From assembly GCF_001274725.1 (NCBI RefSeq), contig NZ_LGUF01000007.1, positions 1,629,187-1,693,186 on the forward strand: 64,000 bases of DNA, written 5' to 3'. The position numbers were made by a program, and so were the translations under genes. Positions 8,896 through 17,763 of the stretch are shown here, piece after piece. The notes under the pieces were generated by a model that made no database searches, was not told the origin of the DNA, and saw only the letters and a program-made list of their open reading frames with translations. Numbering within the stretch: position 1 is the first letter of the stretch; every line of letters begins with the position of its first letter. The DNA is from Sporosarcina globispora. GTDB lineage: Bacteria > Bacillota > Bacilli > Bacillales > Cytobacillaceae.

Positions 8896-9723
8896 ATGCC
8901 GGAACTTCCTGAAGTCGAAACGGTCAGAAGAACATTGCAGGAATTGGTGATCGGCAAAACCATTGCACATGTTTCGGTATTCTGGCCAAAAATGATTAAG
9001 CATCCTGAAGAGTTTGCCCAATTCAAGGATGCTTTAGCTGGCCAAACCTTTCGGGATATAGGCAGGAGAGGAAAGTTTCTAATCCTCTATACCAATGATT
9101 TTGCTCTTGTGTCCCATCTGAGAATGGAAGGCAGATACGGCCTTTTTTCAAAAGAAGCCCCTGTTGAAAAACACACGCATGTTATTTTTCATTTTTCAGA
9201 TGGCACTGAGCTCAGATATAAAGATGTCCGCAAGTTCGGAACGATGCACTTATATGCAAAGGGCGAAGAATTTAAAACTCTTCCGCTGGCACACTTGGGA
9301 CCGGAACCGTTTACTGAGGAATTTACAGTGGACAATCTTGCTGTAAGACTTGCCCGGACCACCCGCAGCATCAAAACTGCTCTTTTGGATCAGAAAACGA
9401 TCGTAGGACTTGGAAACATTTATGTCGATGAAGCTTTATTCCGTTCGCGAATACATCCAGAAAGAGCGGCAAATAGCTTAACAAGGAGTGAATTGGAGAC
9501 ACTTCACAAAGAGATAGGGGATACCCTGAGGGAAGCGGTGGATAAGGGTGGGAGCACCATTCGCTCCTATGTAAATTCCCAGGGGCAAATTGGAATGTTC
9601 CAGCTCGAACTTTTTGTATATGGGCGAAAAGGGGAAGATTGCAAAGTCTGCGGAAGCACGCTTGAACGGATCGTGACAGGAGGCAGGGGTACAGTTTACT
9701 GTCCAGCCTGCCAGAAAAAATAA
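8896..9723 (+). CDS. mutM: Formamidopyrimidine-DNA glycosylase (Fpg/MutM)
   Basis: Start ATG 8896 is preferred over ATG 8890. Fpg must expose the proline after the initiator Met as its catalytic nucleophile (MPELPEVETVRR), and the RBS AAAGGAGGG is correctly spaced only for the second ATG. The 275-residue protein has the PELPEVE N-terminus with catalytic E, the helix-two-turn-helix region around LLDQKTIVGLGNIYVDEALF, and a C-terminal zinc finger CKVCG...CPACQ. It removes 8-oxoguanine and cleaves the abasic site. It is probably co-transcribed with polA. Confidence 0.96.
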   Translation: MPELPEVETVRRTLQELVIGKTIAHVSVFWPKMIKHPEEFAQFKDALAGQTFRDIGRRGKFLILYTNDFALVSHLRMEGRYGLFSKEAPVEKHTHVIFHFSDGTELRYKDVRKFGTMHLYAKGEEFKTLPLAHLGPEPFTEEFTVDNLAVRLARTTRSIKTALLDQKTIVGLGNIYVDEALFRSRIHPERAANSLTRSELETLHKEIGDTLREAVDKGGSTIRSYVNSQGQIGMFQLELFVYGRKGEDCKVCGSTLERIVTGGRGTVYCPACQKK

Positions 9724-9753
9724 TAATGCAGAATAGAGTTGAAATGCGTTTCG

Positions 9754-9784
9754 AATAACATTGGATGGGCTTCTTCCATATACT
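9754..9784 (+). promoter_or_regulatory. Possible SigE promoter for ytaF
   Basis: CATATACT (9777-9784) matches the SigE -10 consensus CATACANT at 7 of 8 positions, with an AATA-containing -35 candidate around 9754. A mother-cell promoter would fit the sporulation link of YtaF. The -35 match is weak. Confidence 0.3.
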
Positions 9785-9817
9785 ATCGTAGCGATTGACA
9801 GGAAGGAGCTCTATTCT

Positions 9818-10453
9818 ATGGCGCATACATTCTCACTTTTGATACTTGCTTTTGCTGTCAGTCTTGACAGTTTTAGTGTAGGTTTAACCTATGGATTAAG
9901 GAAAATGAGCATACCATTTAAATCGATCAGTATAATCGCTTGCTGTTCAGCTATAACATTAATGGCTGCCATGACAATTGGCCATTTTTTAGAAGCCTTT
10001 TTATCTCCGGCTTTAGCTGAAAGTTTAGGAGGAGTCATTCTTATTTTTCTGGGAGCCTGGGTTCTTTATCAATTTTTCAGGCCGGAAAAAGTTAAGGATG
10101 TCCTGCCGCATGAAAAAACAATTGTAAATTTTGAAATCAAATCACTGGGGCTTGTCATTAATATCCTGAAAAAGCCAATGTCCGCTGACTTTGACAAATC
10201 AGGAACCATCACAGGGATCGAAGCACTTATGCTCGGACTCGCTTTATCCCTTGATGCTTTCGGAGCTGGAATTGGTGCAGCCATGCTTGGATACTCGCCA
10301 TTCTACCTGGCTATGACAGTTGCCGTCATGAGCTCTCTGTTTGTGTTTATGGGAATGCAGGTAGGATCCATCTTCTCCAAAAGCGGATGGGTCCATAAGT
10401 TCTCATTCATTCCTGGAATTATACTAATCGTGATCGGAATTTGGAAAATTTAG
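9818..10453 (+). CDS. ytaF: Sporulation membrane protein YtaF (MntP-like family)
   Basis: Start ATG 9818 follows GGAAGGAG; a frame extension back to 9761 lacks an RBS. The 211-residue protein is very hydrophobic, with about six membrane segments, and is an internal repeat: VSLDSFSVGLTYG near the N-terminus and LSLDAFGAGIGAA in the middle place the same acidic motif twice. This is the architecture of MntP-type manganese exporters. B. subtilis YtaF is annotated as a sporulation membrane protein, and the transported ion is not established. Gene order mutM-ytaF-coaE is conserved. Confidence 0.9.
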   Translation: MAHTFSLLILAFAVSLDSFSVGLTYGLRKMSIPFKSISIIACCSAITLMAAMTIGHFLEAFLSPALAESLGGVILIFLGAWVLYQFFRPEKVKDVLPHEKTIVNFEIKSLGLVINILKKPMSADFDKSGTITGIEALMLGLALSLDAFGAGIGAAMLGYSPFYLAMTVAVMSSLFVFMGMQVGSIFSKSGWVHKFSFIPGIILIVIGIWKI

Positions 10454-10477
10454 TTATTGAAATGAAAGGAACATACT

Positions 10478-11077
10478 ATGTCACTGACTGTAGGTTTGAC
10501 AGGCGGGATTGCAAGCGGGAAAAGCACTGTTTCATCTCTCCTCATAGAACAAGGATACACTGTAATTGACGCGGATATTGAAGCGAGATTAGCTGTTGAA
10601 AAAGGAGAAGAAGCTTATCAGGAAATAGTCCGTCATTTTGGAGAATGCATCCTTCTTGAAGGTGGCTCCATTGATCGTGCAAAACTTGGCTCTATTATTT
10701 TTCATGATGAAAAAGAGCGGAAAGCCTTAAATAGCATTGTACATCCTGCCGTCCGCAAAAGAATGACAGCCAAAAAGGAACAAGCTATCAGCCATAATGA
10801 ACAATTGATCATTCTTGATATACCGCTTTTATTTGAAAGTAAATTACAATACATGTGCGACAGAACATTATTGGTTTATGCAGATGACCATACACAGCTT
10901 CAGAGGCTGATGCAAAGGAATCAGCTTTCCGAAAACGAAGCAATGGCAAGAATTCAATCCCAAATGCCTTTGAGAGACAAGAAGGCATTGGCCGATGCTG
11001 TAATTGATAATAATGGCGCAATTGAAGAAACAGAAAAACAATTATGGGATATTTTAAGAAAGTGGAATGCTATCTAA
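10478..11077 (+). CDS. coaE: Dephospho-CoA kinase
   Basis: A 199-residue P-loop kinase with Walker A GLTGGIASGKST at residues 6-17, DADI (about 32) for substrate binding and a LID-type arginine region (RLMQRNQLSENEA). It phosphorylates dephospho-CoA at the 3' hydroxyl, the last step of coenzyme A synthesis. It starts 24 bp after ytaF, with RBS GAAAGGAAC, and closes with its own terminator. Confidence 0.95.
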   Translation: MSLTVGLTGGIASGKSTVSSLLIEQGYTVIDADIEARLAVEKGEEAYQEIVRHFGECILLEGGSIDRAKLGSIIFHDEKERKALNSIVHPAVRKRMTAKKEQAISHNEQLIILDIPLLFESKLQYMCDRTLLVYADDHTQLQRLMQRNQLSENEAMARIQSQMPLRDKKALADAVIDNNGAIEETEKQLWDILRKWNAI

Positions 11078-11099
11078 GAGCCTGCTAAAGGCTCTTTTT
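11076..11099 (+). terminator. Intrinsic terminator after coaE
   Basis: AGAGCC (11077-11082) pairs with GGCTCT (11090-11095), followed by TTTT. The stem is short but the context fits. Confidence 0.75.
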
Positions 11100-11255
11100 G
11101 CTGCATTAAAAACCCAATTAGTATGTCAAAAATAAAAATTATGTTTCTGTATTATGGACCGTTTAGCTTTAAAATAAGGCGAATATAACGAATGATATTT
11201 CTGAATTGTAAAACATTAAAAAATCCGCATTTTATTCATCACAAATGAATTCTAA

Positions 11256-11300
11256 TATGTTATACTAATTACATCTTAAGGTAATAAAAAGTATAACACT
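11256..11300 (+). promoter_or_regulatory. gapB promoter with two CcpN-like boxes
   Basis: TATGTTATACT (11256-11266) matches the CcpN box TRTGHYATAYW, as I recall it, at all 11 positions. It also contains an extended -10 (TGTTATACT). A second box, AGTATAACACT (11290-11300), matches in inverted orientation at 10 of 11. CcpN represses gapB and pckA during glycolytic growth in B. subtilis. Caution: a CcpN-like match also arises from the extended -10 before lysC, so a single box alone is weak evidence; the pair is stronger. Confidence 0.6.
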
Positions 11301-11320
11301 AATGCGGAAGGGGCCGTAAT

Positions 11321-12352
11321 ATGAAGGCGAGAATAGCGATTAATGGTTTTGGAAGAATTGGACGTATGGTTTTTAGAAAAGCCATCCTTGATGAAAATCT
11401 TGAAGTGGTTGCCATAAATGCAAGTTATCCTGCTGAAACTTTGGCACACTTAATTAAATATGATACAAACCATGGACCATTCGAAGGAAGTGTTGTTCCA
11501 GAAGACAATGCTATTGTTGTGAACGGCAAAACGGTTCAGCTTGTCAGCAACAGGAATCCTGAAGAACTTCCGTGGAAAGAAATGAACATCGACATCGTCA
11601 TTGAAGCTACAGGAAAATTCAATTCACGTGATAAAGCAGCTCTTCACCTTGATGCTGGGGCTAAAAAGGTAATTCTTACTGCTCCTGGAAAAAATGAAGA
11701 TGTGACTATTGTTATGGGCGTAAATGAAAGCGCATTAAAAATTGAAGAACATGACATTATTTCAAATGCTTCTTGTACAACAAATTGCCTTGCACCTGTT
11801 GCAAAAGTTCTTGATGAACAATTTGGCATTGAAAATGGACTTATGACAACAGTTCATGCGTATACAAACGACCAAAAGAATATTGATAACCCGCATAAGG
11901 ATTTGCGCAGGGCACGTGCTTGCGGACAATCTATAATTCCAACTTCTACGGGGGCTGCCAAAGCTCTGTCGCTAGTATTGCCTCACTTGAAGGGCAAGTT
12001 GCATGGAATGGCGCTTCGTGTCCCAACTCCAAACGTTTCTTTAGTTGACCTCGTGGTAGACTTAAAGAGCGATGTTACAATTGAAGAAGTTAATGCGGCA
12101 TTTGCAGCTGCTTCGCAGGGATCGCTGCACGGTATCCTTGATATTACTGATGAACCGTTAGTTTCTATTGACTTCAACACTAATGAACACTCCGCCATCA
12201 TTGATGGATTATCTACAATGGTAATCGGCACTAACAAAGTGAAAGTGCTTGCCTGGTATGATAATGAGTGGGGCTATTCATGCCGAGTTGTAGATTTAAC
12301 AAAATATGTTGCACAGGAACTTTTTCAGGCATCTGCAGTAAAAATTGGTTAA
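11321..12352 (+). CDS. gapB: NADP-dependent glyceraldehyde-3-phosphate dehydrogenase GapB
   Basis: A 343-residue GAPDH. The N-terminal Rossmann motif is NGFGRIGR, and the catalytic cysteine is C152 in ASCTTNC with the histidine of TTVHAYTND. Instead of the NAD-selecting aspartate of glycolytic GapA, the second strand reads AINASYPAETLAHL, the signature of gluconeogenic GapB that prefers NADP and works toward glucose. Placement between coaE and speD is as in B. subtilis. The CcpN-like boxes at the promoter agree with repression on glucose. GGAAGGGG precedes ATG 11321. Confidence 0.95.
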   Translation: MKARIAINGFGRIGRMVFRKAILDENLEVVAINASYPAETLAHLIKYDTNHGPFEGSVVPEDNAIVVNGKTVQLVSNRNPEELPWKEMNIDIVIEATGKFNSRDKAALHLDAGAKKVILTAPGKNEDVTIVMGVNESALKIEEHDIISNASCTTNCLAPVAKVLDEQFGIENGLMTTVHAYTNDQKNIDNPHKDLRRARACGQSIIPTSTGAAKALSLVLPHLKGKLHGMALRVPTPNVSLVDLVVDLKSDVTIEEVNAAFAAASQGSLHGILDITDEPLVSIDFNTNEHSAIIDGLSTMVIGTNKVKVLAWYDNEWGYSCRVVDLTKYVAQELFQASAVKIG

Positions 12353-12390
12353 TTGCGAGTTTCTCTTAATATAAAACTACCCATACCCTT

Positions 12391-12424
12391 AAAGCCTGCC
12401 ATTCCCCGGCAGGCTCCTTTTTAT
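12391..12424 (+). terminator. Intrinsic terminator after gapB
   Basis: AGCCTGCC (12393-12400) pairs with GGCAGGCT (12408-12415), followed by CCTTTTT. Confidence 0.88.
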
Positions 12425-12494
12425 TGGACAAAACTAAATCCTGAGTGTGACAAATTTTTCGGGAATTTTGCCAAAAAAAATGTAGAACAATGTG

Positions 12495-12523
12495 TTGCAA
12501 AAAGAAATTAAACAAAGTATACT
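12495..12523 (+). promoter_or_regulatory. SigA promoter for the speD leader
   Basis: TTGCAA (12495-12500), 17 bp, TATACT (12518-12523). Transcription should begin near 12530, leaving an unusually long leader of about 148 nt before speD. Confidence 0.75.
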
Positions 12524-12526
12524 AAT

Positions 12527-12660
12527 CCTCGTGAACTTCTCCGAGGTTTTGGTATGGTAGCTACTTAAAGGGTTAGGACCTCTCTGGACTAACTTTCCCC
12601 CGTGGTAGTTATAGACCAGTTTAAATCTGGAATTTCATTAATTAATAGCTTAAAAGTTTA
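12527..12660 (+). ncRNA. Structured 5' leader of speD, class not identified
   Basis: Several pairings are visible. CCTCG (12527-12531) pairs with CGAGG (12542-12546), though the 5' arm may lie partly before +1. TAGCTAC (12558-12564) pairs with GTAGTTA (12605-12611, one G-U) and is extended by TGGT/ACCA across an internal loop. GTTAG (12572-12576) pairs with CTAAC (12588-12592) inside it. CCAG/CTGG at 12616-12630 would compete with the TGGT/ACCA pairing. Nested and mutually exclusive helices ahead of a SAM-consuming enzyme suggest regulation. I do not recognise a named Rfam class. Confidence 0.4.
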
Positions 12661-12677
12661 AAGGGGGAAATTTGAAT

Positions 12678-13052
12678 ATGGAAACTATGGGTCGTCACGT
12701 AATCTCAGAACTTTGGGGATGCGATTTTGAAAAGTTAAATGATATGGATTTTATTGAGCAGACATTCGTAAATGCTGCATTAAAATCTGGTGCTGAAATT
12801 CGCGAGGTTGCATTTCATAAGTTTGCGCCACAGGGTGTAAGTGGAGTGGTTATCATCTCTGAATCTCATTTAACTATTCACAGCTTCCCGGAACATGGCT
12901 ATGCCAGCATTGATGTGTATACGTGTGGAGATCTTGACCCTAACATCGCTGCAGACTTTATTGCAGAATCGTTAGGAGCTCAAACGCGTGAGAATATCGA
13001 AATTCCTCGCGGTATGGGACCAGTTCAAGTTAAACAAGCTCAAGTACTTTAA
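12678..13052 (+). CDS. speD: S-adenosylmethionine decarboxylase proenzyme
   Basis: Start ATG 12678 ([15 protein letters not shown]) follows AAGGGGGAAA; TTG 12672 is too close to the RBS. The 124-residue proenzyme self-cleaves between E62 and S63 in [15 protein letters not shown], turning the serine into the pyruvoyl cofactor. The active-site cysteine is in VYTCGD. It makes decarboxylated SAM, the aminopropyl donor for spermidine. It is of the short bacterial class 1b length. It is monocistronic with its own terminator and follows gapB, as in B. subtilis. Confidence 0.96.
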   Translation: METMGRHVISELWGCDFEKLNDMDFIEQTFVNAALKSGAEIREVAFHKFAPQGVSGVVIISESHLTIHSFPEHGYASIDVYTCGDLDPNIAADFIAESLGAQTRENIEIPRGMGPVQVKQAQVL

Positions 13053-13074
13053 TAACTGAATGATCTTAGGCAAT

Positions 13075-13104
13075 CCAGAGGTGTATAGAATACACCTCTT
13101 TTTA
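13075..13104 (+). terminator. Intrinsic terminator after speD
   Basis: AGAGGTGTA (13077-13085) pairs with TACACCTCT (13091-13099), followed by TTTT. Confidence 0.88.
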
Positions 13105-13185
13105 TTTTGCTTAAATACATAACCTTTAGTATCTCCAACAAAAATAGTACAATAAAGATATATAATATATAACGGAGGAAAGAGA

Positions 13186-13590
13186 ATGTCTATTTTCAGG
13201 CAGCTTGCCAACCGCTATAAAAAGCAGTGTGAAACGAATGAAAAACACCCTGACCCTGAGCTCGCTACACGATATTATAGAACCAATACAGCTCAAATGA
13301 TGCAGACGATTGAAGAATTATTCAAAGCAGACCAGAATGTGAATATTCTCAGCATTTCAAAAGAACACGGCGAGATTGCTGCAGAAATAAAAAAGGACAA
13401 ATCCTGTTTTGCCATTGTGACAGTGGTGACTGTCAAGCCTTTTGAAACGGCAGTAGATATCAATATGTCTACTGAGCAATCCTCTCCGGCAGGTGTTCAC
13501 CCAATTCTTAAGAGAGAAGTTCTTTCCATATATGAAAAAATAAATAAACGACATGATTTTCTTGGTTCTGCAAGAAACGCAGATAAATAG
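13186..13590 (+). CDS. Conserved hypothetical cytosolic protein
   Basis: A 134-residue soluble protein with RBS AACGGAGGAAAG before ATG 13186. There is no signal peptide, membrane segment or cysteine cluster. The N-terminal half is helical and charged (LANRYKKQCETNEKHPDPELATRYY); the C-terminal half alternates beta-like segments (CFAIVTVVTVKPFETAVDINMS). I do not recognise a catalytic motif. I recall similar small proteins next to nrdR or speD in other Bacillaceae, so it is probably a real family. No function can be assigned from the sequence. Confidence 0.7.
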   Translation: MSIFRQLANRYKKQCETNEKHPDPELATRYYRTNTAQMMQTIEELFKADQNVNILSISKEHGEIAAEIKKDKSCFAIVTVVTVKPFETAVDINMSTEQSSPAGVHPILKREVLSIYEKINKRHDFLGSARNADK

Positions 13591-13704
13591 TTGTACTTGT
13601 ACTGTCAACTCCTTTTTTATAAGATAAGAGTATCAAATAAAATTCGGTAATTGGTCTAAAGCCAGCTATATAACTTATTTATAAAAGAATTCGGAGCTGA
13701 TTGT

Positions 13705-14166
13705 ATGAGATGCCCTTCATGCCAAAATAATAATACCCGTGTTCTCGATTCCCGCCCTGTTGATGACAGCAGGTCCATTCGCCGCAGAAGGGAATGTGAG
13801 GAATGCGGATACCGGTTTACGACTTTTGAAAAAGTGGAAGAAATTCCTTTAATCGTTGTGAAAAAAGAAGGCACAAGAGAGGAATTCAGCCGGGAAAAAA
13901 TACTGAGAGGCCTTATTAAAGCATGTGAAAAGAGGCCGGTTGCCCTAAAGGACCTGGAGGATATTACTTTCGAAGTGGAAAAAGAACTCCGCAGCAACGG
14001 TGTCTCTGAAATAAAAAGCGATGAAATTGGCGAAATGGTCATGGACAGGCTTGCAAATGTGGATGATGTGGCATATGTTCGTTTCGCTTCAGTATACAGG
14101 CAATTTAAAGATATCAATGTTTTTATTGATGAACTTAAAGAATTAATAAAAAAAGAACAATCATAA
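13705..14166 (+). CDS. nrdR: Transcriptional repressor NrdR
   Basis: A 153-residue protein. The zinc ribbon has ligands C3, C6, C31 and C34 (MRCPSC...CEECGYRF). It is followed by an ATP-cone domain from about residue 46 ([21 protein letters not shown]) whose nucleotide occupancy controls binding to NrdR boxes at ribonucleotide reductase genes. It sits upstream of dnaB-dnaI, the usual Firmicute arrangement tying dNTP supply to replication initiation. RBS TTCGGAGCTGA. Confidence 0.96.
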   Translation: MRCPSCQNNNTRVLDSRPVDDSRSIRRRRECEECGYRFTTFEKVEEIPLIVVKKEGTREEFSREKILRGLIKACEKRPVALKDLEDITFEVEKELRSNGVSEIKSDEIGEMVMDRLANVDDVAYVRFASVYRQFKDINVFIDELKELIKKEQS

Positions 14167-14307
14167 TCAGGTCAGTTATGCCGCTGCCCTTGATTCTTGA
14201 TGAAATAGGGTTAATGGGCTGAAGGATTTTCTTTGGCTCTTTTTTTGCGGTATATGATATTGATTAACCAGCATAATAAATAATTTTAATAGAAAAAGGT
14301 GAACACC

Positions 14308-15744
14308 ATGGCCCAGCATTGGCAGGAGATGCTCCCAATTGACCGATATACAGTAGCAGCCAGCGGGCTTTTGCACGATTATGATCGGAAAGTGCTGACA
14401 CTATTATACCAGCCGCTCATTGGCTCTGCATGCTTCAGTTTATATATGACCTTATGGGCAGAGCTGGAAGAAAATCGGCTATGGTCATCTTCTAATTCAC
14501 ACCATAGTTTAATGAATTTCATAGGGATGGGGCTTAAGGATATATATGAAGCACGCATCAAACTTGAAGGCATTGGACTTTTAAAGGTTTATGTAAACAA
14601 GGACGAAGAAACAAGGTCATTCATTTATGAACTTCTGCCCCCATTAACACCTGAACAGTTTTTCCTTGATGGCATGCTCAATATTTATCTTTATAAGAAA
14701 TTGGGCAGAAATCAATTTATGAGGCTGAAGCGCTTCTTCTCAGATCAGAAGGTGCAGCGGGCCGCAGGTTATGAGGAAGTAACAAAGGCTTTTCAGGATG
14801 TATTCGAGTCCGGGCACCCCGTTTCTTTTGAGGTAGATGATGAAGTGGAGCAGATGATGAATGAAAAGGATGGGGAAGGGTATATTGGAAGGAATGAGCA
14901 GGACGGCATTCAAGTCAGTAATGAAGCTTTTAATTTTGAACTGCTTCAGGCAGGGCTTAATGAATCGCTTGTGCCAAAAAAGGCTCTTACAGTTAAAGTA
15001 AGGGAATCCATCAGCAATCTTGCCTTTTTGTACGGAATTGACCCTATTCAAATGAAAAATATCGTCATCAGCGCTGTGAATGAAGATAATGAGATAAACA
15101 TTGAAGAATTAAGGAAATCTGCACGGGATTGGTATCAATTTCAAAACCATGACCAGCTGCCATCCCTGATTGACAGGGTTCAGCCTGCCATCCATCAGAC
15201 TCAAAAAGAACATCCTGCAACGCAGGAAGAAGAATTAATCCGTTATTTGGAAATTACATCACCAAGACAGCTTTTAAAGGATATATCCGGAGGGGCAGAG
15301 CCGTCAAAAGGTGATCTGCAGATTATAGAAGATGTCATGTTCCAGCAAAAGCTTTTGCCTGGGGTAATAAATGTGCTGATTCAATATGTTATGCTGAAAA
15401 CAGATATGAAATTGACCAAAGGCTACGTAGAAAAAATAGCTGGCCACTGGGCCAGAAAGAAAATTAAAACACCACAGGAAGCCATGCTTTTAGCAAAAAA
15501 AGAACACCGTCAATACCTGGATTGGGCGGAAGGAAAGAAAACAGCCAGCACAAATGGAAACAAAAAGAAGCCGATCAGGACAGAGATGCTGCCTGACTGG
15601 TTTGATGAAAAAGACAGCACGGCGAACAAAAAGAAAGAGACCCAGCAGCATAGCAGCGAAAAGGATCAGGATGAGCTGCAAATGAAAAAAAGAGAGCTTA
15701 ATGAGAAGCTAAAAAAACTGCGATCACAGGAGGTGACTGATTGA
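14308..15744 (+). CDS. dnaB: Replication initiation and membrane attachment protein DnaB
   Basis: Start ATG 14308 (MAQHWQEMLPIDRY) is chosen because AAAAAGGTGA is correctly spaced for it; the in-frame GTG 14299 lies inside that RBS. The 478-residue protein has two DnaD-like regions (about 20-130 and 290-410, the latter containing LEITSPRQLLKDISGG and EDVMFQQKLLPGVINVLIQYV) and a charged C-terminal tail. Gram-positive DnaB is not a helicase: with DnaD and DnaI it loads the replicative helicase at oriC and in restart. It overlaps dnaI by one base. Confidence 0.94.
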   Translation: MAQHWQEMLPIDRYTVAASGLLHDYDRKVLTLLYQPLIGSACFSLYMTLWAELEENRLWSSSNSHHSLMNFIGMGLKDIYEARIKLEGIGLLKVYVNKDEETRSFIYELLPPLTPEQFFLDGMLNIYLYKKLGRNQFMRLKRFFSDQKVQRAAGYEEVTKAFQDVFESGHPVSFEVDDEVEQMMNEKDGEGYIGRNEQDGIQVSNEAFNFELLQAGLNESLVPKKALTVKVRESISNLAFLYGIDPIQMKNIVISAVNEDNEINIEELRKSARDWYQFQNHDQLPSLIDRVQPAIHQTQKEHPATQEEELIRYLEITSPRQLLKDISGGAEPSKGDLQIIEDVMFQQKLLPGVINVLIQYVMLKTDMKLTKGYVEKIAGHWARKKIKTPQEAMLLAKKEHRQYLDWAEGKKTASTNGNKKKPIRTEMLPDWFDEKDSTANKKKETQQHSSEKDQDELQMKKRELNEKLKKLRSQEVTD

Positions 15745-16673
15745 TGGAGAAAATTAATAAAACTTTAACGCGCCTTGCAGGGCATGAAGGCTTTCAAAAA
15801 AGGTACGAAATGATGCGAAGCCAAACGCTGAATCACCCTGAAGTGAAGGCTTTTATCGAAAGTCATCGGGATGAATTGACATCCGAGATGGTTGAAAAGA
15901 GCCTAAGCAAGTTATTTGAATATACACAGCAGAGCAAGGAGTGCAGCAAATGCGCGAGCTTAGAGGGCTGTGTGAACTTTATGCAGGGCTATCATCCCGA
16001 GCTTGTGATTCAAAGAGGTTCAATCGATTTGAAATATGATAAATGCCCGCGTAAGGTCATGCATGATGAGAAACGGAGAAATGAAAAATTAATTCAGAGT
16101 TTATATGTACCATCTGATATTCTTCATGCCACTTTTGATTCCATATACGATGACGACAATCGCATTGAGGCTGTAGATAAGGCTGCATCTTATGTAATGG
16201 ACTACCAGCCGGGGTCCAAACAAAAGGGAATTTACTTTTATGGGAAATTCGGTGTGGGCAAGTCTTATTTGCTTGGTGCTATTGCCAATAAGCTTGCAAG
16301 CCAAAAAGTATCCTCCATGATTGTCTACGTTCCGGAACTTTTCAGGGAATTGAAAAATTCAATCGGAGATCAGACTCTCAACAGCAAGATAGAAACCATA
16401 AAAAAAGCACCGGTTTTAATGTTCGATGATATTGGAGCAGAAACTATGTCAAGCTGGACCCGGGATGAAATCTTAGGGCCGATCCTGCAGTTCCGGATGC
16501 AGGAAAGCCTTCCTACCTTCTTTACGTCCAATTTCGACTTGCAGGGTCTCGAACATCATCTCTCTTACAGCCAGCGTGGCGAGGAGGAGAAAATGAAGGC
16601 AAGAAGAATTATGGAGCGTATTAAATATCTTGCTGAACCAGTGCTTGTGGAAGGACCGAACAGAAGAGTATAA
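15744..16673 (+). CDS. dnaI: Primosomal helicase loader DnaI
   Basis: Start ATG 15744 shares its A with the dnaB stop (TGATG), and AGGAGGTGA precedes it by 8 bp. The 309-residue protein has an N-terminal helicase-binding region with a Zn-binding cluster (ECSKCASLEGCVNFMQGYHP) and a C-terminal AAA+ ATPase. Walker A is GKFGVGKS near 167-174, Walker B is LMFDDIGAE, and sensor motifs follow (FFTSNFDL). It loads the DnaC helicase together with DnaB and DnaD. It closes with a strong terminator. Confidence 0.96.
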   Translation: MEKINKTLTRLAGHEGFQKRYEMMRSQTLNHPEVKAFIESHRDELTSEMVEKSLSKLFEYTQQSKECSKCASLEGCVNFMQGYHPELVIQRGSIDLKYDKCPRKVMHDEKRRNEKLIQSLYVPSDILHATFDSIYDDDNRIEAVDKAASYVMDYQPGSKQKGIYFYGKFGVGKSYLLGAIANKLASQKVSSMIVYVPELFRELKNSIGDQTLNSKIETIKKAPVLMFDDIGAETMSSWTRDEILGPILQFRMQESLPTFFTSNFDLQGLEHHLSYSQRGEEEKMKARRIMERIKYLAEPVLVEGPNRRV

Positions 16674-16676
16674 CCC

Positions 16677-16711
16677 CAAAAGCTGCCGACGAAATGTCCG
16701 GCAGCTTTTAT
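16677..16711 (+). terminator. Intrinsic terminator after dnaBI
   Basis: AAAGCTGCCG (16679-16688) pairs with CGGCAGCTTT (16699-16708), a 10-nt loop, followed by a T-rich stretch. Confidence 0.88.
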
Positions 16712-16817
16712 TATTCAATTTACAATAGTTTAATGCACTAAAAGACCAAACCCACTTCTAACTTGGCCAAGTCCGCCATATACATAGAACAGAGATTTGT
16801 ATAAAGGGGGGATTTGG

Positions 16818-17702
16818 TTGATCGAAATCATTTTCCAAAGCAGCACAGACGCAAGGAGCTTTTATGAGCGTCTCTGCGAAAGGCTGCAGTCTTTTTGCCA
16901 AAGTGATAAAAGTATTCTTCATTTTGAAGATCAACATATAGTCAGAGTATCTAGTGATACTAGCGGCATTATCTTGAACACTGTCAAGGAAGTATTTGTT
17001 CAATTTATAGTGAACCAGAAACAGGATGATTGGTTTAAGAGGATACTGATGGAGCATTATTTTTATGAGGACGAAGGGGAGCAGCAGCAGATTCTTGAAA
17101 TAATTCATTCCATATTGGAAGGCAGCCGAGAGGATCTTGCTGCATTCGTCAGTGGCCTGGATATTAAAGAAAGCTTGAAAAGTGCAATTGATGAGCTGTT
17201 TCAAAATAACATTTCATTTTCTTTTGATTCATTCGTTAAATTTCGTATGCGTCCGCTGATGAATGAAATGGCCAAATATGTGGAAGTTTCCATAGACGAA
17301 TACAAAATGGAGCAGGAATATCAGATATTTGTTCATACATTGAGGGATTTCCTATCAGGAAGGCAGCCAAAAGCAAATACAATCCATGTCCTGATGGATG
17401 AAGGCGTTCATTTTTATGATGAGCAATTTAGCGAGATTAAACGCGGAGAGCTATTAAGAATGATTGACCGCAAGCTATTATCCAATCATCCTGTATATGT
17501 AGATTCTGTAACTATTGCACCGCTGCTTTCAATAGCACCTTCTTCTATTTACCTGTACTCATATGATTTCGACCAGCCTCTGGTCAGAACAATCCGCAAT
17601 ATTTTTGAAGAAAGGCTTGAATTAAGCTCTATCGAAGCCTTTTATAATTATCAAAACGCCCATTCTTATGCCGATGATGAAAAATGTAAAAGATACCCTT
17701 GA
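16818..17702 (+). CDS. ytxC: Putative sporulation protein YtxC
   Basis: Start TTG 16818 follows AAAGGGGGG; an in-frame TTG at 16797 lies before that RBS. The 294-residue protein matches the YtxC family: N-terminal MIEIIFQSSTDARSFYERL, central SFDSFVKFRMRPLMNEMAKYVEVSIDEY, and a C-terminal part with SLAPSSIYLYSYD-like sequence. Biochemical function is unknown; the family is linked to sporulation. Position between dnaI and thrS is conserved. The thrS promoter overlaps its stop codon. Confidence 0.9.
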   Translation: MIEIIFQSSTDARSFYERLCERLQSFCQSDKSILHFEDQHIVRVSSDTSGIILNTVKEVFVQFIVNQKQDDWFKRILMEHYFYEDEGEQQQILEIIHSILEGSREDLAAFVSGLDIKESLKSAIDELFQNNISFSFDSFVKFRMRPLMNEMAKYVEVSIDEYKMEQEYQIFVHTLRDFLSGRQPKANTIHVLMDEGVHFYDEQFSEIKRGELLRMIDRKLLSNHPVYVDSVTIAPLLSIAPSSIYLYSYDFDQPLVRTIRNIFEERLELSSIEAFYNYQNAHSYADDEKCKRYP

Positions 17703-17727
17703 TTTTCCTGAAATAACAAACTATAAT
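17699..17727 (+). promoter_or_regulatory. SigA promoter for the thrS leader
   Basis: TTGATT (17699-17704), 17 bp, TATAAT (17722-17727). The -35 overlaps the ytxC stop codon. Confidence 0.65.
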
Positions 17728-17763
17728 AACGTACATATTATAAAAATCGAGCAAAAGTTGCGA

